Positions 8,832 to 18,545 of a stretch of 64,000 nucleotides of DNA are shown here, piece after piece. The notes below the pieces were generated by a model that did not search any database, was not told the DNA's origin, and saw nothing but the letters and a program-made list of their open reading frames with translations. The stretch is from CAWINX01 sp963837585. Lineage in GTDB: Bacteria > Actinomycetota > Thermoleophilia > Solirubrobacterales > 70-9. Both the position numbers and the translations under genes were made by a program. Position 1 is the stretch's first letter. Every line of letters starts with the position of its first letter. The DNA lies in assembly GCA_963837585.1 (NCBI GenBank), contig CAWINX010000004.1, forward strand, positions 372,001-436,000, read 5' to 3'.

Positions 8832-9233
8832 CTAGTCAGCCCACCACTCGCGTTGGCCCTCGACGTCTTCGCGCGGATTCTCACCGAGATTGGGTGCGCC
8901 GATGACGAGGAGCTCGAGGCCCTCCGGCCCGGCCTCGTAGCCTCGCCACGTACCGGGCGGGACGCGCACCACGTCCCATTCCTTGAGCTCGACGATCTCC
9001 TCGTCGAGCTTCATCCGCCCGCTCCCGCCCACGACCACGTACACCTCCTCCTGCTTCTTGTGCGTGTGGCCGTACGGAAAGCGATAGCCGGGCGGGACGC
9101 GCTGGTAGCCCAGGCCGGATTTCTCGAGCTCGAGCGCCTCGGTCGCCAGGCGGAACTCTAAGTCCGGCGCGCCGTCGAACTTGGACCCGACATCCTCCAG
9201 ATCCTCCTTGAGGTTCCTTAGCGTGAACGGCAC
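8832..9233 (-). CDS. Cupin-fold protein
   Basis: A 133-residue single-domain cupin. The two cupin motifs are visible as PYGHTHKKQEEVYVVVGG and VRVPPGTWRGYEAGPEGLELLVIG; the first has the His, His and Glu that usually bind a metal ion. Small cupins of this kind are often annotated as isomerases or unknown-function enzymes; nothing here decides the substrate. It ends convergent with the deacetylase and begins 18 bases before the end of the next minus-strand gene. Confidence 0.8.
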   Translation of the reverse strand: MPFTLRNLKEDLEDVGSKFDGAPDLEFRLATEALELEKSGLGYQRVPPGYRFPYGHTHKKQEEVYVVVGGSGRMKLDEEIVELKEWDVVRVPPGTWRGYEAGPEGLELLVIGAPNLGENPREDVEGQREWWAD

Positions 9234-9251
9234 GGGAAGAAGCAGTCGGCG

Positions 9252-10271
9252 CTAGTGGTGCTTCGGCTTGAGCTTGACGGTCAGCCGCTGAGAGACCGAT
9301 GATTTGGTGCCGTCGGTCAGCGTGCTGGTGGTGGTCAGGGTTCCCTTGAGCTTGTGGTTTGACGAGAGCATCCCCCTCGCCACCTTCTTCAGCTTCACCT
9401 TGATCTTCGCCGTCTTCCCGGGCGCGATCTGGAAGCTCGCCCGGCCGAAGACGATGCTCTTCTTCTTGGCGAGCGCTTGCCAGGGACGGTGAGAGGCACC
9501 GCCTGTGCTGAGGCCCATGAAGACGACCGCGCCGCTGCAGGTAAACGGTGATCCCGGCGGGAGTTTGCAGATGGCCGGATCCGTGAACAGAGATGGGTTA
9601 TCCGTCAGCACCGTCGGGCTCGGTGCGCCGTTGCCGAAGACAACCCGGCCGTTCTGGCCGCTGCTGTTGCCACCACCGCCGCCGGACGAACCGCCACCTG
9701 ACGAGGAGGACTCGTTGATGTCGGCGTTGATCAGGAGCTCCTTCTGGGAGATGGCGGTGTTGTCGGGCGCGCGAGTTTCGTTCAGCGTCAGCGGCGTTGC
9801 CCAATAGTCATAGGCCAAAGATGGGCCCGAGAAGGCGAAGTCCGAGAAGGGGCCGGGGACGAGACCGAGGTGCTGGCCGGCCTGCACCGGGATGTTCACC
9901 GTGAACTCAAAGACGTTCTGGCTGAAACCGGGTGCCGAGGGCAGCGTCTCCGAGTCGACTGCGGTGGCCGTGGCGCCGGTGAGCACCTCGAGCTTGACCG
10001 TTTGGCCGGTCACGTCGCTGCTGTTGAACTCCTTGACCCGCCATCTCGTCAACATTCCCGACGACGGGATCACATACGCGTCAGTCCCGGACGGAACCCA
10101 TAGACCGTCGAGTGGAAAGCTCCCCGCGTTCGCGCTCAGGTTGCTGCCGATGGTGACTGCGCCGGCGGGCGCGGCCAGCGCCAGCGACGCGAGTACCGAA
10201 AGCAGTGCCGCGCGCCCGAGCGCGCGCGCCGATGCGACCTTGGCGAAGCCCGCCTTGATCAGCTGGAACAC
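9252..10271 (-). CDS. Secreted protein of unknown function with Gly/Ser-rich linker
   Basis: From the GTG at 10271 the gene gives 339 residues: a signal peptide (hydrophobic LLSVLASLALAAPAGA, cleavage after AGA), an N-terminal beta-rich domain resembling exported actinobacterial proteins of unknown role, a Ser/Gly linker around the middle, and a C-terminal Lys-rich beta domain ending in KLKPKHH. There is no in-frame ATG near the signal peptide and no strong ribosome site, so the start is uncertain. No family name can be given. Confidence 0.65.
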   Translation of the reverse strand: MFQLIKAGFAKVASARALGRAALLSVLASLALAAPAGAVTIGSNLSANAGSFPLDGLWVPSGTDAYVIPSSGMLTRWRVKEFNSSDVTGQTVKLEVLTGATATAVDSETLPSAPGFSQNVFEFTVNIPVQAGQHLGLVPGPFSDFAFSGPSLAYDYWATPLTLNETRAPDNTAISQKELLINADINESSSSGGGSSGGGGGNSSGQNGRVVFGNGAPSPTVLTDNPSLFTDPAICKLPPGSPFTCSGAVVFMGLSTGGASHRPWQALAKKKSIVFGRASFQIAPGKTAKIKVKLKKVARGMLSSNHKLKGTLTTTSTLTDGTKSSVSQRLTVKLKPKHH

Positions 10272-10457
10272 ACAGGCGAGTCTATGTCCGCCAGGCTGGG
10301 AGTGCCAAGCGGAATATTGAGATTCTCCGCCGGGCGGAACGCAAAGTCGCGAGCGGACGACACCTGAATTTCCCCAACCAACCGCGCTAACCTGCCGATT
10401 GCTGTGGGGATAGAGACTGGACAGGCTCAAGGCAGCGACACCCCCAGCGAGGGGAAG

Positions 10458-11282
10458 ATGGCGCGTGGCTGGCGCCTGACGAAGGCCGCGTGGGCGCTGA
10501 TCCGGCGGGACCCGACGATGATCTCGATTGCGCTGATGGGCGCGGGCTTTGGGTTGGCGGGGGGCGCCACGATCCTCTACTTCTCCGGCTACTTCAGCTC
10601 GCCGACCCATTCGCGGGGCAACCTGGCGCTGGCGGCGATCATCGGCCTCTACCCGATGACCTTCCTCAGCGTCTTCTTCAACGTCGCCTTGGCGGGCGCC
10701 GCCACGGCCAGCTTCGACGGCCGGCCAATCGGCGTCCGCGAAGCGCTCGGCATCTCCTGGAAGCGGCTGGGCCGGATTGCGCAATGGTCGCTGCTGGCGG
10801 CGGGAGTGGGACTCATCCTGGAGCAGATCGCCTCGCGGATCCCCGGCGCCGGGCGCCTCGCGTCCTGGCTGCTCGGCGCCGCCTGGAGCCTGGCGACGAT
10901 CTTCGCCGTGCCGCTACTGGCGCTCGAGGGCGCCGGACCGCTCGAGACAGCCAAGGAGTCAGTCCATCTGATCAAGAACAAATGGGGAGAGGGGATCACC
11001 GGCCTGGTCGGCATCAGCATCTGGACTGTCTTCGTCATGATCCCGGTAGGGATCCTCTTCGGCGTCGGCCTCAGCGTCAGGAACCGGGACGCGACCGCCG
11101 GCGCGGCGCTGATCGCGATCGCGATCGGGGCGATCCTGCTGGTCTCCGCCCTCTCGCTCGCCACCCGGCAGGTCTTCTCTGTCGCCCTCTACCGCTACGC
11201 CAACGGAGCGCCCGAGACGGGGGGCTTCGCCACCGCCGACCTCGAAGATCCGTTCCGCCGCCGCCGCGGCAGTCGCGACTGA
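10458..11282 (+). CDS. Multipass membrane protein, DUF6159-like
   Basis: About 274 residues with five or six hydrophobic segments and the N-terminal pattern MARGWRLTKAAWALIRRDP, which I associate with the DUF6159 family of actinobacterial membrane proteins. The ATG at 10458 begins at the conserved region and follows a GAGGGG element; a GTG at 10404 would add 18 residues with no homology signal. The C-terminal tail is arginine-rich and cytoplasmic-looking. Function unknown. Confidence 0.7.
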   Translation: MARGWRLTKAAWALIRRDPTMISIALMGAGFGLAGGATILYFSGYFSSPTHSRGNLALAAIIGLYPMTFLSVFFNVALAGAATASFDGRPIGVREALGISWKRLGRIAQWSLLAAGVGLILEQIASRIPGAGRLASWLLGAAWSLATIFAVPLLALEGAGPLETAKESVHLIKNKWGEGITGLVGISIWTVFVMIPVGILFGVGLSVRNRDATAGAALIAIAIGAILLVSALSLATRQVFSVALYRYANGAPETGGFATADLEDPFRRRRGSRD

Positions 11283-11311
11283 GCGGGCACCTTCAGCTCA
11301 AGAATTGACCT

Positions 11312-11329
11312 GGTAGCAGAACTGCTACC
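11312..11329. promoter_or_regulatory. Operator palindrome of the toxin-antitoxin pair
   Basis: GGTAGCAG and CTGCTACC with a 2-base centre form a perfect 18-base palindrome that ends 9 bases before the antitoxin start. Phd/YefM-type antitoxins usually repress their own operon by binding such a palindrome, so this is the expected operator. Binding itself is inferred. Confidence 0.65.
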
Positions 11330-11338
11330 GTCGGGTAG

Positions 11339-11584
11339 ATGGCCACCATCCCCCAGAAAGAGCTGCGTAACAACGTCGGTGAAGTGCTTCGTCGAGCGGA
11401 AGCCGGCGAGGAGTTCACGATCACCGTGTCCGGTCGGCCGGTGGCAGAGCTCGGCCCGGCCCGCACCCGCCAGTGGGTTCCAAGCGCTCAACTGGCCGAG
11501 CTGTGGCGTGCGCCGGCCGACCCAACCCTCGACAAGGACCTCGAAGGGATGGGCGGAGATGTGGTCGATCCCTGGTCCGCGTAA
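11339..11584 (+). CDS. Phd/YefM-family antitoxin
   Basis: An 81-residue antitoxin with the Phd fold at the N-terminus (PQKELRNNVGEVLRRAEAGEEFTITVSGRPVAEL) and an acidic, probably disordered C-terminus that would wrap the toxin. It is followed after three bases by a PIN-domain toxin, the standard VapB-VapC arrangement, and preceded by a perfect operator palindrome. The N-terminal half binds DNA in this family; the C-terminal half neutralises the toxin. Confidence 0.88.
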   Translation: MATIPQKELRNNVGEVLRRAEAGEEFTITVSGRPVAELGPARTRQWVPSAQLAELWRAPADPTLDKDLEGMGGDVVDPWSA

Positions 11585-11587
11585 TTA

Positions 11588-11972
11588 GTGGCCGCCGCCC
11601 TCCTCGATACCTCAGCCCTGATCGCGCTCGACGAAGACCCAGGCACGGATGTTGCGATCAGCGTCGTCTCCCTGACCGAGCTGCACTTCGGAGTACTGGT
11701 GGCCCCCGATGACGAGACTCGCGCCCATCGAATGCGCCGCCTCGGGATCATCGGGCAGCAACTTCGATGCCCTGGCATTCGACGCCGAGGCCGCGCGCGA
11801 GTGCGGCAAGCTGCACGCCGCCGTCACCCAGCGCGGCGGCAAGCCACGGCGTCGGGCGTTCGACCTCGCCATCGCCGCGACCGCCAACACCCACGGTGTG
11901 CCGCTGCTCACCTACAACGTCAAAGACTTCAAGATCATCGACGACCTCGTAGACGTTCGCACTCCGGGATAA
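11588..11972 (+). CDS. vapC: VapC-like PIN-domain toxin (single-base frame shift)
   Basis: PIN ribonucleases of this family cut tRNA or other RNA when freed from their antitoxin. From the GTG at 11588 the N-terminal half reads LLDTSALIALDED (acidic residue Asp7) and SLTELHFG (Glu31). At about 11761 one extra base shifts the frame; the second half (FDALAFDAEAAREC, RAFDLAIAATANTHG, LLTYNVKDF) continues in the next frame and supplies the remaining acidic residues, giving about 127 residues. If the shift is real the toxin is dead while the antitoxin stays intact; given the window-wide indel pattern an assembly error is likelier. Confidence 0.8.
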
Positions 11973-12148
11973 AGCGGAGCACAATCCTGGCCTTCGACCA
12001 GGCCATCATCTCTCTTGCTTTCACGCGAAAGCAGGACCCGTTGAGCGCCTGAACCGCGTATGCGCTGCCGAGCCCCGACGGGGGTGGTGGTACCGCGAGA
12101 GCCGATGGGCAGCTCCCTGCCCGGGTAGACCTCTAACGTTCGAACGAG

Positions 12149-13067
12149 ATGAGCGGATCGCTCCTCCAGCAGATGCAGGATATGGCCACCACGGACACCA
12201 TGCCGGCGGCCTCGCTCCTGCGCAAGGGTCTGGTTCTAGCCCGGCGGCTGAAGTATCCGCCGCTTGGCGAGTGGGCTCAGATGGAGCTCGAGGGATATCC
12301 GCCGGATGCCGACCTTCCCGACTATCGCGCTTACCGACGCTGTCAGGTCCTGGGCAACTTCAACGGGCCGGCAGGGTCGGGTGTGAGGAACCAACCCCTT
12401 CCCTCTGGCGGAGTTGAGGACGCGCACCGCGAGGCGCTCTTCGGCTACGAGCTCCGCGAGGGCATTCCCAAGTACGAGTCACTCGTTGCGCAAGGCGAGG
12501 GCGTGACAATTCCGTGGAATACCGACTTCGTCGTCCACTACCAGGCTGCCTTCTTTGAATTCATGGCTCTGTCGAACGCGTGGAGAGAGGTGGGCCGTGC
12601 GGCACTGGTCGAGGTCATCGAAGGGGTTCGGACGCGGCTGCTCAACTTTTGCCTGGACATAGAAGCGACGAATCCTGAGGCAGGTGAGGCCGACGCAGGT
12701 ACCACTCCGGTTCCAGCCGAGGAGGTGAGCGCCGCGTTTCAACTCAACATCATGGGCGACAACAATGTTGTGACGACTGCGGGTCGCGACGTCAGCCAGC
12801 AGGTATCGCTCGATGACGCCCGATGGGAGGAGCTGAGAGAAACGCTTGCCGATCTGGGGGTCCCTGGCAACGAGCTCGGAGCCCTGAAGGACGCCCTCGA
12901 GGACGATGTGAACCGAGACCTTCCAGCGGGATCACTCGGCCCCTCGACGGCTACGTGGCTGGAGAGGATCAACGAGGCAATCAAGACCGGTGCGGTTGCC
13001 GTCGGGAGCCGACGCCGCGGGCGGCCTGATCGCGATTGAGTTGTTGAAGTTCCTTGGGGCGGGATAG
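12149..13067 (+). CDS. AbiTii-domain protein, putative abortive-infection phage defence (frame shift near the end)
   Basis: The N-terminus (ASLLRKGLVLARRLKYPPL...WAQMELEGYP) matches the AbiTii domain named after lactococcal abortive-infection proteins. A central segment NIMGDNNVVTTAGRDVSQQ resembles the short Asn/Gly linkers found in several bacterial conflict proteins. At about 13009 one extra G shifts the frame; without it the protein ends ADAAGGLIAIELLKFLGAG, the hydrophobic tail expected for the family, about 305 residues. Base composition is lower in GC than the flanking dcw genes. It sits next to a toxin-antitoxin pair inside the cell-wall cluster, which suggests acquisition by transfer. 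Mechanism unknown. Confidence 0.75.
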
Positions 13068-13115
13068 GCATCCGCGGCCGTTTTGTTGCTTCTTCTCCGG
13101 AATCACTGGAAAGGG

Positions 13116-13145
13116 CCGAGTTTCTCCCGAGAGGGAGAAACTCGG
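13116..13145. terminator. Strong hairpin between convergent AbiTii and DUF5677-like genes
   Basis: CCGAGTTTCTCCC and GGGAGAAACTCGG form a perfect 13-base-pair stem with a GAGA loop, midway between the two convergent stop codons (13067 and 13175). It is well placed as a bidirectional terminator. Its position also supports both corrected stop codons. Confidence 0.65.
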
Positions 13146-13174
13146 GCTGCAATGCAGCGATGCGGCAGCGGGAC

Positions 13175-14027
13175 TTAAGAACCGTCCAGGTGGTCCCGGA
13201 GCTTCTCGAACTCTGGGCTATCAGGAGCGACGGGGCCGAAGCCCTCCACCAAACCGCGAAGTTGAAGATCGCATCGAACTCCCTACAGTCCTGATTTGGG
13301 ACGATGTCCAGAACCAGGATGACCAGCTGTGCATGAACCCCAGTAGGCCTGTCCGAGCACCGTTAGCTCGGCTGGCGCGGGGAGTGCCCGTGGTTTCCGT
13401 TGGTCCTCGCGGTTGAGCGCCACCGGCATCCCGGCGGCGGTGTGATGGAGTAGCTGGGTGTTCCACTTCTGGGCCTTCTCGTACATCTCCCGCAAGACCG
13501 GTTTCTCGCCCCCCATCCTGGGATGGAATCTCTCCGCCTCCTCAAGCTCTGTGACGAGCTCCGGCATGTTGATTTTCGATCCGTCCCGACGGATACCCCA
13601 CCAGTCACGCTGGGCGTAGGCCCCGAACTCGTCCTTCAGGTCGTCCTCTCGGCCTGCAAGGTCGGGGATGTCCGGTGGCTCGACACCATGCCGCCGCGCC
13701 GTCGCCGCCTCGTTCAAGCGCATGGCGTCCAGGTGATCCAGATAGCGATTCACAAGGAACTCGGGATCGTCCTCTGTGGATAACGATCCAGTGCACCACA
13801 ACCATGTCCTCGAAGAGGGAGCGGCACAGCATTGCCGCCTGGATCGTCTGCTGGCGCGGGTGAGTTGGTAGATGGCGAAGAAGGTCTCCTGCAGCGCGGG
13901 CGGCCGTCCCGGCCACGATCTGCTCCATATGCGTGTCCGTCATCAACTCGAGGCCCGGCAGGTAACTGCCGGTCACCTCGCACGCCCTCAGCTGGCGCTC
14001 GATCATTCCCTCGGGGCTAATCGCCAT
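13175..14027 (-). CDS. DUF5677-like protein of unknown function (three frame shifts)
   Basis: Reading from the ATG at 14027, the pieces join across one extra base at about 13779, one extra G at about 13344 and one missing T at about 13251, giving about 283 residues. Recognisable stretches are AMLCRSLFEDMVVVHW, NRYLDHLDAMRLNEAA, WWGIRRDGSKINMPELV, YWVHAQLVILVLD and the end PEFEKLRDHLDGS. The pattern of a conserved Arg-Ser-Leu-Phe-Glu helix and a late His in a helix reminds me of DUF5677; this is tentative. Part of the accessory block inside dcw. Either a decaying gene or a local cluster of sequence errors. Confidence 0.5.
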
Positions 14028-14237
14028 GTGGCATGACGATAGACATCCAAGCTGGCAGCCACGGTGTCACCAGTTGGTCGACACCGACCCGCTCGGCCAA
14101 CTTCGACGCCCCAAGGCTGTGGCTGGGCCTGCGCGCTAAGAATGCTTCCCACTCACAGCGCAGTGGCTCGCGCCGGGTGGAACGACCAGCTATGCGCGCC
14201 TGGAGGGGGCAGGTACTGCTGCTTCGCGCGAGGAGCG

Positions 14238-14669
14238 TCAGGGGGCGCTGAGACCCGGGGTGGTCGCAGGGTCCCAGGAGATGGTGATATCCGCCCCCTG
14301 GTCCTCGGGACTATCTACTTCGTCCTTCTCGATGAGGAGTCGGAACACCCGCGTGTCGTTCACGTCGGGGAGAAGGACCCCGGTGAGTCTCCGGACGTTC
14401 TGCGAGGTGAAGAGTGTGTCGAGGACAGGCTTGACGAAGTTGTCGAGGTCGACGGCCGGCCTCGCCAGGTCCAAAGGAGTCATCCAGAAGGTCACCTCGA
14501 CGGTGAACCTGGCGGCCTTCAGGTGAGGCGAGGTGAACGGCGCCTGCGGATAGGCGGCCTCCACCGCGGCGCCTATGGCGTCCCTCCATTCGGAGCTATC
14601 GCGGCGCGCTGGGTGTTCACGCACCTGAATCCGCCAGGGGTTCGGGGTTGAGTCAACTCCTTCGCTCAT
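14238..14669 (-). CDS. RusA-like Holliday-junction resolvase family protein
   Basis: A 143-residue protein with the acidic signature DLDNFVKPVLDTLF, which matches the RusA core where aspartates bind the catalytic metal, followed by a second acidic element near LLPDVNDTRVFRL. RusA enzymes are prophage-derived nucleases that resolve four-way junctions; several actinobacterial members are uncharacterised. The ATG at 14669 follows GGGAGA at 8 bases. It lies 56 bases downstream of mraY on the same strand, at the edge of the accessory block, and may be a phage remnant. Divergent N-terminus. Confidence 0.6.
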   Translation of the reverse strand: MSEGVDSTPNPWRIQVREHPARRDSSEWRDAIGAAVEAAYPQAPFTSPHLKAARFTVEVTFWMTPLDLARPAVDLDNFVKPVLDTLFTSQNVRRLTGVLLPDVNDTRVFRLLIEKDEVDSPEDQGADITISWDPATTPGLSAP

Positions 14670-14725
14670 GGCAGCATTCTCCCGCTTTGCGCGAAAAGGA
14701 GGAGTGCGCCACTCGGTGCGCAGGC

Positions 14726-15700
14726 TCAGCGCCCGATGCTCTGCTGGTACAGCGTGAACCCGATCCCCGAGCAGACGGCGGCGATGATCCAGAAGCGGAG
14801 CATGATCTTGGTCTCCGACCAGGCCATCATCTCGAAGTGGTGGTGCAGGGGGGCCATTAGGAGGACGCGGCGGCGGAAGGCCTTGAAGGAGAAGACCTGG
14901 ATCGCCACCGAGAGGGCCTCGATTACGAAGATGCCGCCGATGATGATCAGCAGCACCTCGGTCTGAGTCATCACGGCCATCGCCCCGATCGCGCCGCCGA
15001 GGCCGAGTGAGCCGGTGTCCCCCATGAAGATCGAGGCCGGGAAGGCGTTGAACCAGAGGAAGCCGACGCAGGCGCCGACCAGGCAGGCCGAGAGCAGCGC
15101 CAGGTTCTGCTGCTGGTTGGTGACGAAGGTGATCGCCGTGTAGGCGAGCAGGACGATCGCGCAGGAGCCGGCGGCGAGGCCGTCGAGGCCGTCGGTGAGG
15201 TTGACGCCGTTGGAGGTCCCGGCGATGACCAGGAAGACGAGGACGAAGTAGAGGACCGGGCCGAGGTCGACGCTGCCGTCGCCGATCCGGAAGTAGAGGG
15301 TGGGCTCGAGGCCGACCGAGTGCCGCGCCACCCACCAGAGGCCGAGGGCGAGGATCAGCTGGAAGAGCAGCTTCCAGCGCGCCGAGAGGCCGAGCGAGCG
15401 GCGTTTGACGATCTTGATGAAGTCGTCGGCGAAGCCGAGCGCCGCGCAGCCGAGGGCGACGCCGAAGACGGCGAGGCTCTGCGCGTCGAGGTCGGAGAGG
15501 ACGAGGTAGGGGACGCAGATCGCGGCGAAGATGATCAGCCCGCCCATCGTCGGCGTGCCGGCCTTGGCGTGGTGCTCCTCGGGGCCGTCCTCGCGGATGT
15601 GCTGGCCGAACTCCCTGAGCCGCAGGTACTCGATGAACTTCGGCCCGAGGAAGATGCAGATCAGCATCGCCGCCATGCCGGCGATCAGAACCTCGCCCAT
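14726..15700 (-). CDS. mraY: Phospho-N-acetylmuramoyl-pentapeptide transferase MraY
   Basis: Integral membrane enzyme that makes lipid I. The 324-residue protein has about ten helices and the diagnostic KAGTPTMGG, GFADDFIK (catalytic Asp pair), NLTDGLDGLA, FMGDTGSL and the cytoplasmic APLHHHFEM loop. The start overlaps the murF stop by one base (TGATG). It ends the upstream half of the dcw cluster; murD, normally the next gene, lies beyond the 8-14.7 kb insertion. Confidence 0.97.
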   Translation of the reverse strand: MGEVLIAGMAAMLICIFLGPKFIEYLRLREFGQHIREDGPEEHHAKAGTPTMGGLIIFAAICVPYLVLSDLDAQSLAVFGVALGCAALGFADDFIKIVKRRSLGLSARWKLLFQLILALGLWWVARHSVGLEPTLYFRIGDGSVDLGPVLYFVLVFLVIAGTSNGVNLTDGLDGLAAGSCAIVLLAYTAITFVTNQQQNLALLSACLVGACVGFLWFNAFPASIFMGDTGSLGLGGAIGAMAVMTQTEVLLIIIGGIFVIEALSVAIQVFSFKAFRRRVLLMAPLHHHFEMMAWSETKIMLRFWIIAAVCSGIGFTLYQQSIGR

Positions 15701-17050
15701 CAGTCCTCCCCGGCCCCGGCGGCGAGCAACTCGGTCAGGGTCTCGGCGACCGCCTCAAGGCCCGCCGAGCGAGAGCCCTTGACGAGGATCGCGTCGCCCG
15801 GCGCCAGCCGCGTCGCCAGCAGCTCGGCGGCGTCCTCGGGGGTCGCGACCAGCTCGTCGGGGTCATAGTCGCGCGCCGCCTCGCCGACCCCGACGAGGAA
15901 GTCGACGCCCTCGGCGCGAGCGTGGGCGCCGACCTCACGGTGATAGCCCGCGGCGCCCGTCCCCAGCTCCGCCATCTCCCCCAGCACCGCGATGCCGCGA
16001 TCGGCGCCGAGCGAGGCGAGGTGGTCGAGCGCCGCTCGCATCGACACCGGGTTGGCGTTGTAGCAGTCGTTCACGAGGACGATTCCGTCGCCCAGCTCGA
16101 GGCGCTCGCCCCGGAAGCGGGAGAAGCCTATATTCGCAGCGCGGTCGGCCATCTCGGCGAGCGGCGCCCCCAGGGCGACGCCGGCGGCGACCGCGGCAAG
16201 GGCGTTGGTGAGGTTGTGGGCCTCGGTGAAGGGGAAGTGGAAACGCTGGGCGCCGGCCGGCGTCTCGATCAGCGCCTCGGTGACGCCCTCGTCGACCTTG
16301 CGCTCGGCGACGCTGACGTCGCCGCCGGGGCCGAAACGGATCAATTGCGGCGCCCGCTCCAAGTGCGGTTCCAGCTCCGCCGGCCTCGACCGGCACCACC
16401 GCGACGCCGTCCTCGGGCAGCGCGGCGAGGATCTCCGCCTTCGCCGCCGCGATCGCCTCGACCGAGCCCAGCAGCTCGACGTGGACCGGTCCGACGTTGG
16501 TGATCACCGCCACCCCCGGCTCGGCGATCTCGGCCAGCTCGGCGATCTGCCCCGGGCCGCGCATCGCCATCTCCAGGACCAGCAGATCGGTATCGGCGGG
16601 CGCCTCCAGCACGGTCAGGGGCAGGCCGATCTCGGTGTTGAGGTTCTCGCGGTTGGCGTGCACCCGGCCCGGCAGAAGCGTCCGGGCGATGTCCTTGACC
16701 GAGGTCTTGCCGACCGAGCCGGTGATGCCGAGGACGCGGGCGCCGAGGGCGCGGCGCCAGGCCTGGGCCAGGGACTGAAGCGCGGCGAGCGGATCGGCGA
16801 CGGCGAAAACCCAGGCCCCGCCCAGCTCAGCCGCCTTCTCGGTCGCGACGACCACCCCCCAGGCGCCGGCGTCGATCGCAGTGGCGGCGAAGTCCCCGCC
16901 GTCCGCCCTTCCCCCTCGCAGGCCGAAGAAGAGCGCGTCCTGCCCAGCCTCCCGGGAGTCGATAACGGCGCGCTCGGGAGAGCCGGGGGCGCCCGTGGCG
17001 ACGATCTCCGCCCCCATCGCCGCGGCGATCTGCTCGGCCGTCAGATTCAT
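15700..17050 (-). CDS. murF: UDP-MurNAc-tripeptide--D-Ala-D-Ala ligase MurF (single-base frame shift)
   Basis: Last cytoplasmic ligase of the peptidoglycan pathway. Reading from the ATG at 17050 (ATGA overlap with murE): IDSREAGQDALFFGL, ATP loop GITGSVGKTSVKD, NRENLNTEIGLPL, then, after one extra base at about 16385, the second part with AHNLTNALAA, VNDCYNANPVSM and ILVKGSRSAGLE. Corrected length is about 449 residues, normal for MurF. The two halves together hold every Mur-ligase motif, so the shift is most likely an error in the sequence. Confidence 0.92.
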
Positions 17051-18487
17051 GGCGAGACGCCGAGCCCGCGCAGCTCCTCGCGCGCGACCTCGCGGTCGTC
17101 GAACGGCACCTTGCGGCCGCCCTCGAACTCCTGACCCTGCTCGTGGCCCTTGCCGGCGATCACCACGGTGTCGCCGGGACGGGCGCGCGCGAAGGCGAGC
17201 GCGATCGCCGCCCGCCGGTCGGGCTCGGTCTCCACGGCAGCGCCCTCCTCAATCCCGGCGAGGATCTCGGCGACGATCGCGTCGGGGTCCTCGGAGCGCG
17301 GGTTGTCGGATGTGACGATCGCCAGGTCGGAGTTCTCCGCCCCGGCTCGTCCCATCTTCGGCCGCTTGTCGCGATCGCGGTCGCCACCGGCGCCGAAGAC
17401 GGCGATCACCCGCCCTTCGGTGAGCCGCCGCGCCGCGCGCAGGGCGTTTTCCAGGGAATCGGGAGTGTGCGCGTAGTCGACCAGGACGGCGAATGGCTGG
17501 CCCTCGTCGACAGGCTCGAAGCGGCCGGGGACCCGGACGGCGCGGGCCAGACCGGCGGCGGCAACCTCAGGAGCGACGCCGAGCGCCGCGGCCGTCGCGA
17601 AAGCTCCAAGCGCGTTGGCGACGTTGAAGTCGCCGGGGAGTTGAGTGGCGATCGCGACCTCCCCCACGCTGAATTCGGCGCCGGCGGCATCGAAGCTGAC
17701 GTCGCGAGCCGAGAAATCCGCCACCGCTCCCCGCGCCGAGAAGGTCGTGCACTCGAAATCATCGGCGAGGCGACGGCCGTAGGGGTCGTCGACGTTGACG
17801 ATCGAGGCCGCCGGGCCGATCTCGAAGAGCAGCCGCTTCGAGCGGAAGTAGTCCTCCATGTCGGCGTGGAAGTCGAGGTGGTCCTGGGTGAGGTTGGTGA
17901 ACAGCGCCGCGGCGAAATGGACCGAGTCGCAGCGATGCAGCGCCAGCGCGTGCGAGGAGACCTCCATGACGCAGGCCCGGTCCCCGCCGTCGACCATCCG
18001 CCGGAAGGTCGCCTGTAGGTCGATCGCCTCCGGCGTGGTCCGCTCGACCTCCTCCTCGACGCCGCCGACCACCTGCTTGACCGTTCCCAACAGCCCGCAC
18101 TGCGTCCCGGCCGCCTCGAGGATCTCCCTGAGCAGGAAGGCCGACGTGGTCTTCCCGTTGGTGCCGGTGATCCCGACGACCCGAAGCTCCGCCGTCGGGT
18201 CGCCGTGGAAGCGCGCCGCGATCGGCGCCATCGCCGCCCGCGCGTCCCCGACCACCACCTGCGCGACCGGCAACTCCAGCTCGCGCTCGACGACCAGCCC
18301 CGCGGCGCCCGCCTCGACCGCGGCGGCGGCGAACTCATGCCCGTCGACCTTCTCCCCGGGCACGCAGAAGAAGAGCGTCCCGGGTCGCGACTTTTCGGCT
18401 GTCGTAGGCGAGATCCGAAATCTCGAGGTCAAGGTCACCCACTGCGGCACGCACTTCCGCGCCTGCGATCAGGTCCGCCAGCTTCAC
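17047..18487 (-). CDS. murE: UDP-MurNAc-L-Ala-D-Glu--meso-diaminopimelate ligase MurE (frame shift near the start)
   Basis: Adds the third stem-peptide residue. The true N-terminus starts at GTG 18487 (VKLADLIAGAEVRAAVG, then LEISDLAYDSRKV) and passes through one extra base at about 18386 into RPGTLFFCVPGEKVDGHEFA. Further on are GITGTNGKTTSAF, EVSSHALAL, NLTQDHLDFH, VDYAHTPDSLENAL and TSDNPRSEDP; the DNPR motif indicates meso-diaminopimelate as substrate. Corrected length is about 479 residues. It lies 58 bases after ftsI, and its stop overlaps the murF start. Confidence 0.93.
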
Positions 18488-18545
18488 CCGGCCGATTCTA
18501 GGCGTGCCGTCGGGCCGCTCCCGGCAACAGGACCCGCCGCGCCAA

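Noticed and set aside
8039..14669. An intact prophage or integrative element in the dcw interruption
   Set aside because: No integrase, structural phage genes or flanking direct repeats are visible; only a RusA-like gene hints at phage origin.
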